A stretch of 19,638 bases of DNA from Frankiales bacterium (GCA_025966295.1 JAOPVD010000297.1:1-19638), one strand, 5' to 3'; counted from the stretch's first letter, positions 9,904 to 15,836 are shown. Translations and numbers: made by a program. The notes: generated by a model from the letters alone, not told the origin.

Positions 9904-9908
9904 GACAG

Positions 9909-9930
9909 GGCACGTGAGAGGACGGTGAAC
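9909..9930 (-). promoter_or_regulatory. PHO-box-like tandem repeat upstream of the GNAT gene
   Basis: On the minus strand GTTCACCGTCC (9930-9920) is followed at once by TCTCACGTGCC (9919-9909). The first has a complete GTTCACC core and the second retains TCAC. They begin 27 and 16 bases before the -10 hexamer, so the first unit covers the place where a -35 element would sit. Confidence 0.48.
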
Positions 9931-9997
9931 GACGGGCGGCGGCAGGCCGACGGCTGAACATCGGCTCGGGCGCCGCCTGAAGCGTTCTTCGTGCGGC

Positions 9998-10019
9998 GTT
10001 CACCTGCCGGCCACCCCTG
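9998..10019 (+). promoter_or_regulatory. PHO-box-like tandem repeat upstream of the degenerate regulator
   Basis: GTTCACCTGCC (9998-10008) fits the Streptomyces PHO unit at 10 of 11 positions and is followed directly by GGCCACCCCTG (10009-10019), which fits at 8. The units begin 38 and 27 bases before the -10 hexamer at 10036. This is the best-matching site of the four in the window. Confidence 0.52.
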
Positions 10020-10035
10020 CGCGAGGTTGTCCTGC

Positions 10036-10041
10036 GACCGT
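10036..10041 (+). promoter_or_regulatory. Putative -10 hexamer of the regulator gene
   Basis: GACCGT (nAnnnT) lies 6 bases before the GTG at 10048. It supports that start over an upstream in-frame GTG at 9991, which would place the PHO-box-like repeat inside the coding region. Confidence 0.42.
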
Positions 10042-10047
10042 CGTCGG

Positions 10048-10740
10048 GTGCACGCGTTCGAGACAGCACCGGTCCCCGTGGTGGCGCGGGTGCTGGTCAG
10101 TGCCTCCGAGGGCGGCCGCTCGCCGCTGCTCGAGAGCCTGCGCCACCACGGCTTTGCGGTGCTCGTGGCGCCCAGCGACGCTCTCGCGCAGCAGGTCGAG
10201 AGCGGCGCGGTGGACCTGGTGCTGCTGCACACCGACGCGGCCTCCGCGCTGCAGGAGCTCGCGGCCCTGCGCGCCTTCTCCACGGTGCCGGTCGTCGTGG
10301 CGCTGCGTGAGACCCGCGCCTCCCTGGAGCGCTTCCTCGAGGCCGGTGCCGACGACTGCGTCCCGAGCGGGGTCACCCGCGCCGAGCTGGCGACGCGGGT
10401 ACGGGCGGTGCTCCGGCGCCGGCAGCGGCCGCCGGTCGGGGAGGTGCTGCGCGCCGGCCCGTTCGTCATGGACCCGGGCCGCCACTTGTTCCTGCATGAC
10501 GACGTCCCGGTCCACCTGCCGCCCAAGGAGTTCGGGCTGCTCGAGCTGCTCATCCGCCGCGACGGCCGGGTGGTCAGCCGCGAGGAGGCACTGGAGCTGG
10601 TGTGGGGGCACGGCCACAGCGGTGACCCGTCGACGGTCGACGTGCACGTGAAGCGGCTGCGGGCCAAGGTGGAGGACGAGCCGGCCAACCCGACCCGGCT
10701 GCTGACCGTGCGCCGCCTCGGCTACCGCTTCCAGGCCTAG
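10048..10740 (+). CDS. Winged-helix response-regulator-like protein with degenerate receiver (RegX3/PhoB output domain)
   Basis: A 230-residue OmpR/PhoB-type regulator. Residues about 12-125 keep the shape of a receiver domain (ending GADD...RVRAVLRR), but its phosphorylation chemistry is gone. The acidic pair near the first strand is replaced by SAS (18-20), the phospho-acceptor Asp of the DLVLLD strand is His61, the Thr/Ser is Leu86 (PVVVAL), and the Lys of the usual TKP is Ser107 (CVPSG). The winged helix (about 137-230) is well conserved, including LPPKEFGLLELL (157-168), TVDVHVKRLRAKVE (196-209) and LGYRFQA at the end. It most resembles RegX3, the phosphate-responsive regulator of mycobacteria. 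No histidine kinase gene is nearby. It is divergent from the GNAT gene, carries a PHO-box-like site, and ends 16 bases before the convergent folE stop. It may act as a phosphorylation-independent (GlnR-like) regulator. Confidence 0.9.
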   Translation: MHAFETAPVPVVARVLVSASEGGRSPLLESLRHHGFAVLVAPSDALAQQVESGAVDLVLLHTDAASALQELAALRAFSTVPVVVALRETRASLERFLEAGADDCVPSGVTRAELATRVRAVLRRRQRPPVGEVLRAGPFVMDPGRHLFLHDDVPVHLPPKEFGLLELLIRRDGRVVSREEALELVWGHGHSGDPSTVDVHVKRLRAKVEDEPANPTRLLTVRRLGYRFQA

Positions 10741-10756
10741 CGAGCCGCCGAGCCGG

Positions 10757-11305
10757 TCAGTGCCTGCCGACCAGGTCCAGGAACTCCCCACGGGTGCGGG
10801 CGTCGGTGCGGAGCGCGCCGCGCAGGGCGCTGGTCACCGTCATGGTGCCGGGTGCCTTCACGCCCCGCAGCCGCATGCACATGTGCTCCGCCTCGAGCAC
10901 CACGCCCACGCCCCGTGGCGTGAGCTGGTCCTCGAGCCAGCCGGCGATCTGCTGCGTCATGCGCTCCTGCACCTGGAGCGCTCGGCTGAAGTGCTCCACC
11001 ACGCGGGCCAGCTTCGACAGCCCGACGATCCGGTCCTGTGGCAGGTACGCGACGTGGGCCCTCCCGACGAACGGGAGCAGGTGGTGCTCGCACAGTGTGT
11101 GGAAAGGGATGTCGCGCACCAGCACGAGCTCGTCGTACTGCTCGTCGTTGGGGAAGGTCGTCGGGTCGACGTCGCGCGGCGTCAGGAGCTCCTGGAAGGC
11201 CAGCGCGACGCGCCGCGGCGTCCGTTCCAGGTGCTCGCTCTCGGGATCCTGGCCGAGGGCGAGCAGCAGCGCCCGGACCGCCTCCTCGGCAGCACTGACG
11301 TCCAC
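10757..11305 (-). CDS. folE: GTP cyclohydrolase I
   Basis: The enzyme converts GTP to 7,8-dihydroneopterin triphosphate, the first step toward folate and pterins, and also feeds 7-deazapurine synthesis. The 182 residues contain the family motifs: zinc ligands Cys72 and His75 in LCEHHLLPF (71-79) and Cys143 in EAEHMCMRLRGV (138-149), plus VGLSKLARVVEHFSR (94-108) and QVQERMTQQIA (111-121). The start is GTG 11303-11305, chosen because a perfect AGGAGG lies 8 bases upstream. A longer frame to 11389 would run through that ribosome-binding site. The protein is slightly shorter than many FolE. It stands alone here, whereas actinobacterial folE commonly lies with ftsH and folP/folB/folK, so it may be a second copy serving another pterin or deazapurine pathway. 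It is divergent from the racemase operon. Confidence 0.93.
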   Translation of the reverse strand: MDVSAAEEAVRALLLALGQDPESEHLERTPRRVALAFQELLTPRDVDPTTFPNDEQYDELVLVRDIPFHTLCEHHLLPFVGRAHVAYLPQDRIVGLSKLARVVEHFSRALQVQERMTQQIAGWLEDQLTPRGVGVVLEAEHMCMRLRGVKAPGTMTVTSALRGALRTDARTRGEFLDLVGRH

Positions 11306-11313
11306 GTGTCGCA

Positions 11314-11319
11314 CCTCCT
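11314..11319 (-). promoter_or_regulatory. Ribosome-binding site of folE
   Basis: AGGAGG on the minus strand, 8 bases before GTG 11303-11305, decides the folE start and shows that this gene, unlike many neighbours, has a leader. Confidence 0.75.
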
Positions 11320-11343
11320 GTACGGCCTCCCGATCGTGCGGCG

Positions 11344-11349
11344 ACGCTA
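11344..11349 (-). promoter_or_regulatory. Possible -10 hexamer of folE
   Basis: TAGCGT on the minus strand (the same hexamer as before the amidohydrolase) lies 38 bases before the folE GTG and would give a leader of roughly 30 bases containing the AGGAGG. No -35 is recognised. Confidence 0.35.
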
Positions 11350-11386
11350 GCAGCGGGGTCCTGCAGGGGTGCGGCGCGGGCCAGGG

Positions 11387-11392
11387 CATCCT
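11387..11392 (+). promoter_or_regulatory. Putative -10 hexamer of the racemase operon
   Basis: CATCCT (nAnnnT) lies 6 bases before the ATG at 11399, and there is no Shine-Dalgarno sequence. It indicates a leaderless racemase-reductase transcript. Confidence 0.4.
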
Positions 11393-11398
11393 TGCGCG

Positions 11399-12571
11399 AT
11401 GACCACCACCTCAGGACCGCTGGCCGGCACCCGGGTCGTCGAGCTCGCCGGTCTGGGCCCCGGCCCGTTCGCCGCGATGCTGCTGGCCGACCTCGGTGCC
11501 GATGTCGTCCGCGTCGACCGGACCGTGCCAGGGGGCCTGGTGCTCGGCACCGGGCCGCGGCTCGACGTCGTCAACCGCGGCAAGCGCTCGCTCGCGGTCG
11601 ACCTCAAGGACCCCGGCGCCCGCGACCTGGTGCTCGACCTCGTGGCCGGCTCCGACGTGCTCATCGAGGGCTTCCGCCCCGGTGTCGCGGAGCGCCTCGG
11701 GGTCGGGCCGGCGGACTGCGCGGCCCGCAACCCCAAGCTCGTCTACGCGCGGATGACCGGCTGGGGCCAGGAGGGCCCGCTGGCCCCGGTCGCCGGGCAT
11801 GACATCGACTACCTCGCGCTCACCGGCGCGCTGTGGGCCACCGGCCGCGCCGACGAGGCGCCGACGGCTCCCCTGAACCTGCTCGGCGACTACGCCGGCG
11901 GCTCGATGTTCCTGGTGATGGGGGTGCTCGCCGCGCTGCTCGAGGCCGAGCGCAGCGGTCTGGGCCAGGTCGTCGACGCCGCCATGGTCGATGGCGCCTC
12001 GGTGCTCACCACCATGTTCACGGCCCTGTCCCAGATGGGGGTGTGGGACCTGGGCAGGCGCGGCAGCAACCCGCTGGACTCCGGTGCGCCCTGGTACGAC
12101 GTCTACCCCTGCGCCGACGACCGGTGGGTGGCCGTCGGTGCCCTGGAGCCGCAGTTCTACGCCGAGCTGGTGCGGCTCACCGGGTTCCGCGAGGGCGAGC
12201 CGGACCGCTTCCAGCAGGTCCCTCCCGAGCAGTGGCCGGCGTTGAAGGCGCAGTGGGCCGCGCTGTGGAGGACCCGCCCCCGCGACGAGTGGGCCGCCCT
12301 CCTCGGCGGCACGGATGCCTGCGTGCAGCCCGTGCTCGACTGGCAGGAGCGCGAGGAGCACCCGCACCTTGTCGCCCGGCAGACCTACGTCGAGCTCGAC
12401 GGCATCACGCAGCCGGCCCCGGCGCCGCGGCTCAGCCGGACCCCGCTCGGCGTCGACCGGCCACCGCCGCTCCCCGGCGAGCACACCCGGGAGGTGGCCC
12501 GCGAGCTCGGCCTGCCGGACGAGGCGCTCGAGAAGCTGCTCGCCTCCGGCGCGCTGTCGGTGAGCTCGTGA
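11399..12571 (+). CDS. Alpha-methylacyl-CoA racemase (CaiB/BaiF CoA-transferase family III)
   Basis: The 390-residue protein belongs to the family III CoA-transferase fold and looks like the racemase branch, which epimerises 2-methylacyl-CoA esters so that branched chains (phytol, sterol side chains, methyl-branched fatty acids) can enter beta-oxidation. Evidence: GPLAGTRVVELAGLGPGPFA (6-25); DLGADVVRVDR (31-41); and the pair His134 (VAGHDIDYLALTGAL) and Asp164 (LLGDYAGGSM), which align with His126 and Asp156, the catalytic bases of M. tuberculosis MCR. ATG 11399 was chosen over an upstream in-frame ATG at 11369 because conservation begins there and a -10-like hexamer precedes it. Its stop overlaps the GTG of the ferredoxin reductase, so the two are translationally coupled. 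CoA-transferase activity is less likely. Confidence 0.92.
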   Translation: MTTTSGPLAGTRVVELAGLGPGPFAAMLLADLGADVVRVDRTVPGGLVLGTGPRLDVVNRGKRSLAVDLKDPGARDLVLDLVAGSDVLIEGFRPGVAERLGVGPADCAARNPKLVYARMTGWGQEGPLAPVAGHDIDYLALTGALWATGRADEAPTAPLNLLGDYAGGSMFLVMGVLAALLEAERSGLGQVVDAAMVDGASVLTTMFTALSQMGVWDLGRRGSNPLDSGAPWYDVYPCADDRWVAVGALEPQFYAELVRLTGFREGEPDRFQQVPPEQWPALKAQWAALWRTRPRDEWAALLGGTDACVQPVLDWQEREEHPHLVARQTYVELDGITQPAPAPRLSRTPLGVDRPPPLPGEHTREVARELGLPDEALEKLLASGALSVSS

Positions 12572-13707
12572 AGGTCGTGGTCGTCGGCGCGGGCCTGGCC
12601 GGGCTCCGCGTCGCAGAAAGCCTGCGGAACAAGGGGTTCGACGGCGAGCTGCTGTTGGTCGGTGCGGAGCAGCACCGGCCCTACGACCGGCCGCCGCTGT
12701 CGAAGCATGTGCTGCGCGGCGAGCGCGAGCCGTTCTTCCTGCGGGCCGAGGAGGACTACGCCGAGCTGCACCTGGACCTCCGGCTCGGCACCACCGTCAC
12801 CGGCCTCGACGTACCCGGTCGTCAGGTGCTGACCGCCGTCGGCTCGATCGGCTACGACCACCTCGTGATCGCGACCGGTGCCGATCCGCGCCGGCTGCCC
12901 GGCGCCCCGGGCCACGTGCTGCGCACCCTCGACGACTCCCGCGCACTGGCGCCGGTGCTGCAGCCCGGCAAGCGGATCGGCATCGTCGGTGCCGGCCTGA
13001 TCGGCTGCGAGGTGGCGGCCAGCGCCCGCGCCAAGGACGTCGAGGTGCACCTGGTGGACGTGCTGTCCAAGCCGCTAATTCGGGTCCTCGGCGACCAGGT
13101 GGCGCAGCGCGTCGTCGACCTGCACGAGCAGCACGGCGTGCGGTTCCACCTCGGCACCGGGGTGGTCAGCGCGACGGCCAACCGGCTCGACCTGGACGAT
13201 GGCACGGTCCTCGAGGTGGACGCGGTGCTGGAGGCGATGGGCGTCACGCCCGCCACCGGCTGGCTGGAGGGCAGCGGGCTCGAGCTCGCCGACGGGGTGC
13301 TGTGCGACGAGGTCGGGCAGGCGGCCGAGGGCGTCTGGGCGGTCGGCGACGTCGCCCGCTGGGCCGACGGTGCCGGCGGCAGCGCCCGGCACGAGCACTG
13401 GACCCGGGCGGGCGAGCAGGCCGCCGCCGTCGCGGCCGCGATCCTCGGCGAGCGCTCCCCGCTGACCGGGACGCCGTACTGGTGGAGCGACCAGTACGAC
13501 GTGAAGCTGCAGGGACTCGGCCACGCGCGCCCCGACGACGACGTGCAGGTGCTCGAGGTCGGTCCGAAGAGCCGGCCGCTGGCGCTCTACTCGCGCGCCG
13601 GACGGCTGACCGGCGTGGTCGGCTTCTCAGCGTCGAAGTTCGTCATGCAGCTGCGAGCGCAGGTCGCCGCGGGTGCGCCGGTGGCCGAGGTGGTTGCCGG
13701 GCTCTAG
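12568..13707 (+). CDS. FAD-dependent NAD(P)H:ferredoxin (rubredoxin) reductase
   Basis: A 379-residue flavoprotein of the ferredoxin/putidaredoxin reductase type, passing electrons from NAD(P)H through FAD to a small iron-sulfur protein that serves a cytochrome P450 or oxygenase. Motifs in order: FAD Rossmann GAGLAG (7-12), YDRPPLSK (39-46), ATGA (102-105), NAD(P)-binding GAGLIG (141-146), VWAVGDVA (256-263), EHWTRAGEQA (about 276-285) and the C-terminal YWWSDQYDVKLQGLG typical of this reductase group. The start is GTG 12568 within GTGA, overlapping the racemase stop by 4 bases; the frame is open much further upstream inside the racemase, but that part is out-of-frame noise. No partner ferredoxin or P450 lies in the window. 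It ends in a CTAG shared with the convergent thioesterase. Confidence 0.93.
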   Translation: MKVVVVGAGLAGLRVAESLRNKGFDGELLLVGAEQHRPYDRPPLSKHVLRGEREPFFLRAEEDYAELHLDLRLGTTVTGLDVPGRQVLTAVGSIGYDHLVIATGADPRRLPGAPGHVLRTLDDSRALAPVLQPGKRIGIVGAGLIGCEVAASARAKDVEVHLVDVLSKPLIRVLGDQVAQRVVDLHEQHGVRFHLGTGVVSATANRLDLDDGTVLEVDAVLEAMGVTPATGWLEGSGLELADGVLCDEVGQAAEGVWAVGDVARWADGAGGSARHEHWTRAGEQAAAVAAAILGERSPLTGTPYWWSDQYDVKLQGLGHARPDDDVQVLEVGPKSRPLALYSRAGRLTGVVGFSASKFVMQLRAQVAAGAPVAEVVAGL

Positions 13708-14117
13708 GAGCGCCCGAGGCCGTCCGGCGAGGACAGGTTGGCCAGCCGCAGCTGGCCCTTGGCGATGAGCCGGCCCTGCTCGTCGGTGATGTCGATGTCC
13801 CACAGCTGCTGGGTCTTGCCGCGGTGGATCGGGGTCGAGCGGGCGGTCAGCCGGCCCTCGCGGGTGGCCCGCAGGAAGTTGGTGTGGTTGGACGTGCCGA
13901 CGACCGCGCCGCCGTACCAGGCCGCGCCCGACACGCTGCCGACGCTCTCCACGACGGTGCACAGCACGCCGCCGTGCAACATGCCGTAGGGCTGCAGCAG
14001 CTCCGGCGTGACCTCGAAGCTGGCGGTGACGCCGTCCTTCGAGACCGCGTCGAAGCTCAGGCCGATCAGGTCGTCAAAGCCGCTGACGGGCAGGTCCTTG
14101 AGCTCTGGTTCAGTCAC
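13704..14117 (-). CDS. PaaI-type hotdog-fold acyl-CoA thioesterase
   Basis: The 137-residue protein has the hotdog thioesterase motif LHGGVLCTVVESVGSV (47-62): His48-Gly-Gly and catalytic-position Glu57 are as in PaaI/EntH/MenI relatives, which hydrolyse aromatic or medium-chain acyl-CoAs. A second signature, TSNHTNFLRATREGRLTA, forms the central beta strand and substrate loop. These enzymes are cytosolic dimers or tetramers. The substrate is not evident. It is the last gene of a minus-strand operon: its ATG (14115-14117) lies inside the end of the pyrimidine reductase gene with an 8-base overlap, so the two are probably translationally coupled. It shares its CTAG stop with the convergent ferredoxin reductase. 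Confidence 0.9.
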   Translation of the reverse strand: MTEPELKDLPVSGFDDLIGLSFDAVSKDGVTASFEVTPELLQPYGMLHGGVLCTVVESVGSVSGAAWYGGAVVGTSNHTNFLRATREGRLTARSTPIHRGKTQQLWDIDITDEQGRLIAKGQLRLANLSSPDGLGRS

Positions 14118-14802
14118 CGGCAGACCGTACGACGGCCCATCGCGACAGGAGCACGCCGGGGTCGTCGTGCACCAGCGACAGCAAGGACAGGTCGGTACGG
14201 GGCGCCGGGCCGAGCAGGTGCGGCCCGTGCCCGACGGCCGTCGGCGACGTGGTGAGGCACAGCTCGTCGACGACGCCGGCCGCCAGCAGGCTGGTGAGCA
14301 GTGACGGCCCGCCCTCGCACAGCAGCCGGGTGAGGCCGCGGGCGTGCAGCGCGGCGACCAGCGACCGCGGCTCGGTGGTGCGGATCACCTCGACGCCGAG
14401 GTCCACGTCGACGCCCTCCGGTACGGCGAGCAGGACCGGGCCGGCCAGCAGTCGGGCGTCGGGCGGCAGCTGTCCGGTGCGGCTCACCACCACGATCGGG
14501 GTCTCGGCCGCGCGCCCGTGCGCGGCCCGCCAGGCCGCTGCCGCCGGCCGGTGCTGCACCGGTCCGTAGTCCTCGGCGCGGACGGTGCCGGCGCCGACGA
14601 CCACGGCATCGCAGCCGGTGCGCAGGGCCCGGAAGGCGGCCTTGTCGGCGGCGCTGCCCAGCGGCCCCGAGGTGCCCTCCACCGCGACGGCACCGTCGAC
14701 GGACACCACGAACCCGGCCCGCAGGTGCGGACCGGGTGCGTCGTAGAGGTCGAACAGGTCCTCGGCGGTGACGTCGTGGACCGTGGGATGGAGAAGCTTC
14801 AC
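14110..14802 (-). CDS. Pyrimidine reductase family protein (RibD C-terminal/dihydrofolate-reductase-like domain)
   Basis: A 230-residue, single-domain NAD(P)H-dependent reductase related to the C-terminal half of RibD, which reduces the ribosyl-aminopyrimidine intermediate of riboflavin synthesis. Landmarks: AGFVVSVDGAVAVEGTSG (about 29-46), AFRALRTGCDAVVVGAGTVRAEDYGP (about 56-81), and the nucleotide-binding LLCEGGPSLLTSLLAAGVVDEL (about 160-181). The deaminase half of RibD is absent, as in many actinobacterial paralogues whose substrate is unproven. The start is GTG 14800-14802, 4 bases after the pirin stop and with the family's leading residues close behind. It sits between pirin and a thioesterase in one operon rather than with riboflavin genes, so a role outside riboflavin synthesis is possible. 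Confidence 0.88.
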   Translation of the reverse strand: MKLLHPTVHDVTAEDLFDLYDAPGPHLRAGFVVSVDGAVAVEGTSGPLGSAADKAAFRALRTGCDAVVVGAGTVRAEDYGPVQHRPAAAAWRAAHGRAAETPIVVVSRTGQLPPDARLLAGPVLLAVPEGVDVDLGVEVIRTTEPRSLVAALHARGLTRLLCEGGPSLLTSLLAAGVVDELCLTTSPTAVGHGPHLLGPAPRTDLSLLSLVHDDPGVLLSRWAVVRSAGD

Positions 14803-14806
14803 GCGC

Positions 14807-15778
14807 CTATCGGACCACGTGCGGCATCAGCGCGTTGGCGGGGATCTGGCCGAACCGGCCGGACTGGAAGTCCTCGACCGCCTGCATGAGCTCCTCCCGG
14901 GTGTTCATGACGAACGGCCCGTACTGCGCCACCGGCTCCCGGATCGGCTCGCCGCCCAGGACGAGCACCTCGAGCGCGCCGTACCGGGACTCCTGCTTGT
15001 CGTCGGCCGCCACGGTGAGGTGGTCGCCCTTGCCGAACACCACGGTCTGGCCGGTGTGCACCGGACGGCCCTCGGCGCCGACCCGGCCGGCGCCGGCGAG
15101 CACGTAGACCAGTGCGTTGTAGGAGGCGTTCCACGGCAGGTTCAGGGACGCGCCGGGCGCGATCGTGGCGTGCACGAACGAGATCGGGGTGCGGGTCGAG
15201 CCCGGGCCCTTGTGACCGGCGATGTCGCCGGCGATGACGCGCACCAGCGCGCCACCGTCGTCGGAGGCCAGCAGCAGCACGTCGCTGCCCTCGAGGTTCT
15301 GGTAGGCCGGGTCGACCATCTTGTCCTTGGCCGGCAGGTTGACCCAGAGCTGGACGCCGTGGAAGGTGCCGCCGCTGATGACCAGATCGGCCGGGGGCGT
15401 CTCGATGTGCAGGATGCCGCCGCCCGCGGTCATCCACTGCGTGGCGCCGTCCTTGATGAAGCCGCCGCCGCCGTGGCTGTCCTGGTGTTGGAAGGCGCCG
15501 TCCATGATGTAGGTGACCGTCTCGAAGCCGCGGTGCGGGTGCCAGTTGGTGCCCTTGGGCTCGCCCGGCTGGTACTCCACCTCGCCCATCTGGTCCATCA
15601 TGATGAACGGGTCGAGGTCGCGGACGTCGACGCCTGCGAACGTCCGGCGGACGGGGAAGCCCTCGCCCTCATAGCCGGTCGGGGCCGTCGTCACCTGCTT
15701 CACGGGCCGCTCGGTGTCGCCGAGGCCGGCGCGCGGAATGCGGGGCAGGGCGATCGTGTCGCTGGTCACGGCGGGCAT
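14807..15778 (-). CDS. Pirin family protein
   Basis: A 323-residue bicupin protein. Pirins bind one metal ion in the N-terminal cupin; some bacterial members oxidise quercetin and others modulate metabolic enzymes. Metal ligands fit the family: His80 and His82 (NWHPHRGFETVTY) and His124/Glu126 (TAGGGILHIE). The C-terminal cupin includes NALVYVLAGAGRVG and VVFGKGDHL, and the protein ends with a typical pirin tail (QYGPFVMNTREEL...). The start is ATG 15776-15778 because AAGGAG lies 6 bases upstream; an upstream in-frame codon at 15808 would sit inside the promoter region. It is the first gene of the pirin-reductase-thioesterase operon, with a TTGCA/TGCAA palindrome in front that suggests repression by an unseen regulator. 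Confidence 0.93.
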   Translation of the reverse strand: MPAVTSDTIALPRIPRAGLGDTERPVKQVTTAPTGYEGEGFPVRRTFAGVDVRDLDPFIMMDQMGEVEYQPGEPKGTNWHPHRGFETVTYIMDGAFQHQDSHGGGGFIKDGATQWMTAGGGILHIETPPADLVISGGTFHGVQLWVNLPAKDKMVDPAYQNLEGSDVLLLASDDGGALVRVIAGDIAGHKGPGSTRTPISFVHATIAPGASLNLPWNASYNALVYVLAGAGRVGAEGRPVHTGQTVVFGKGDHLTVAADDKQESRYGALEVLVLGGEPIREPVAQYGPFVMNTREELMQAVEDFQSGRFGQIPANALMPHVVR

Positions 15779-15784
15779 GGTGGG

Positions 15785-15790
15785 CTCCTT
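15785..15790 (-). promoter_or_regulatory. Ribosome-binding site of the pirin gene
   Basis: AAGGAG on the minus strand, 6 bases before ATG 15776-15778, decides the start and rules out the longer reading frame. Confidence 0.7.
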
Positions 15791-15796
15791 AGGTAG

Positions 15797-15836
15797 TTGC
15801 AGTTGCAATCATCTCCAACACCGCCCCGTCCCGCAA
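15797..15836 (-). promoter_or_regulatory. Pirin operon promoter with palindromic operator
   Basis: On the minus strand TTGCGG (15836-15831), a 17-base spacer and GATGAT (15813-15808) form a possible -35/-10 pair. The next bases hold TTGCAACTGCAA (15808-15797), a palindrome with perfect 5-base arms and a 2-base centre, lying over the predicted transcription start. That is a usual position for a repressor. The size and TTGCA arms are like MarR-family operators, but no MarR gene is in the window. The rest of 15779-15911 shows only GC-rich sequence. Confidence 0.4.

Noticed and set aside
9924..10004. GGTGAACG ... CGTTCACC as a single inverted repeat or hairpin
   Set aside because: The arms are 65 bases apart. 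They are better explained as two separate outward-facing PHO-like units, each in phase with its own -10.
9991..10047. Longer start (GTG 9991) for the degenerate regulator
   Set aside because: The added residues are Arg/Cys-rich and unlike a receiver domain, and they would cover the PHO-like repeat and the -10 hexamer.
11833..12567. N-terminal extension of the ferredoxin reductase frame
   Set aside because: This part overlaps the racemase out of frame and is Arg/Pro/Ala-rich noise. The FAD-binding motif begins right after GTG 12568.
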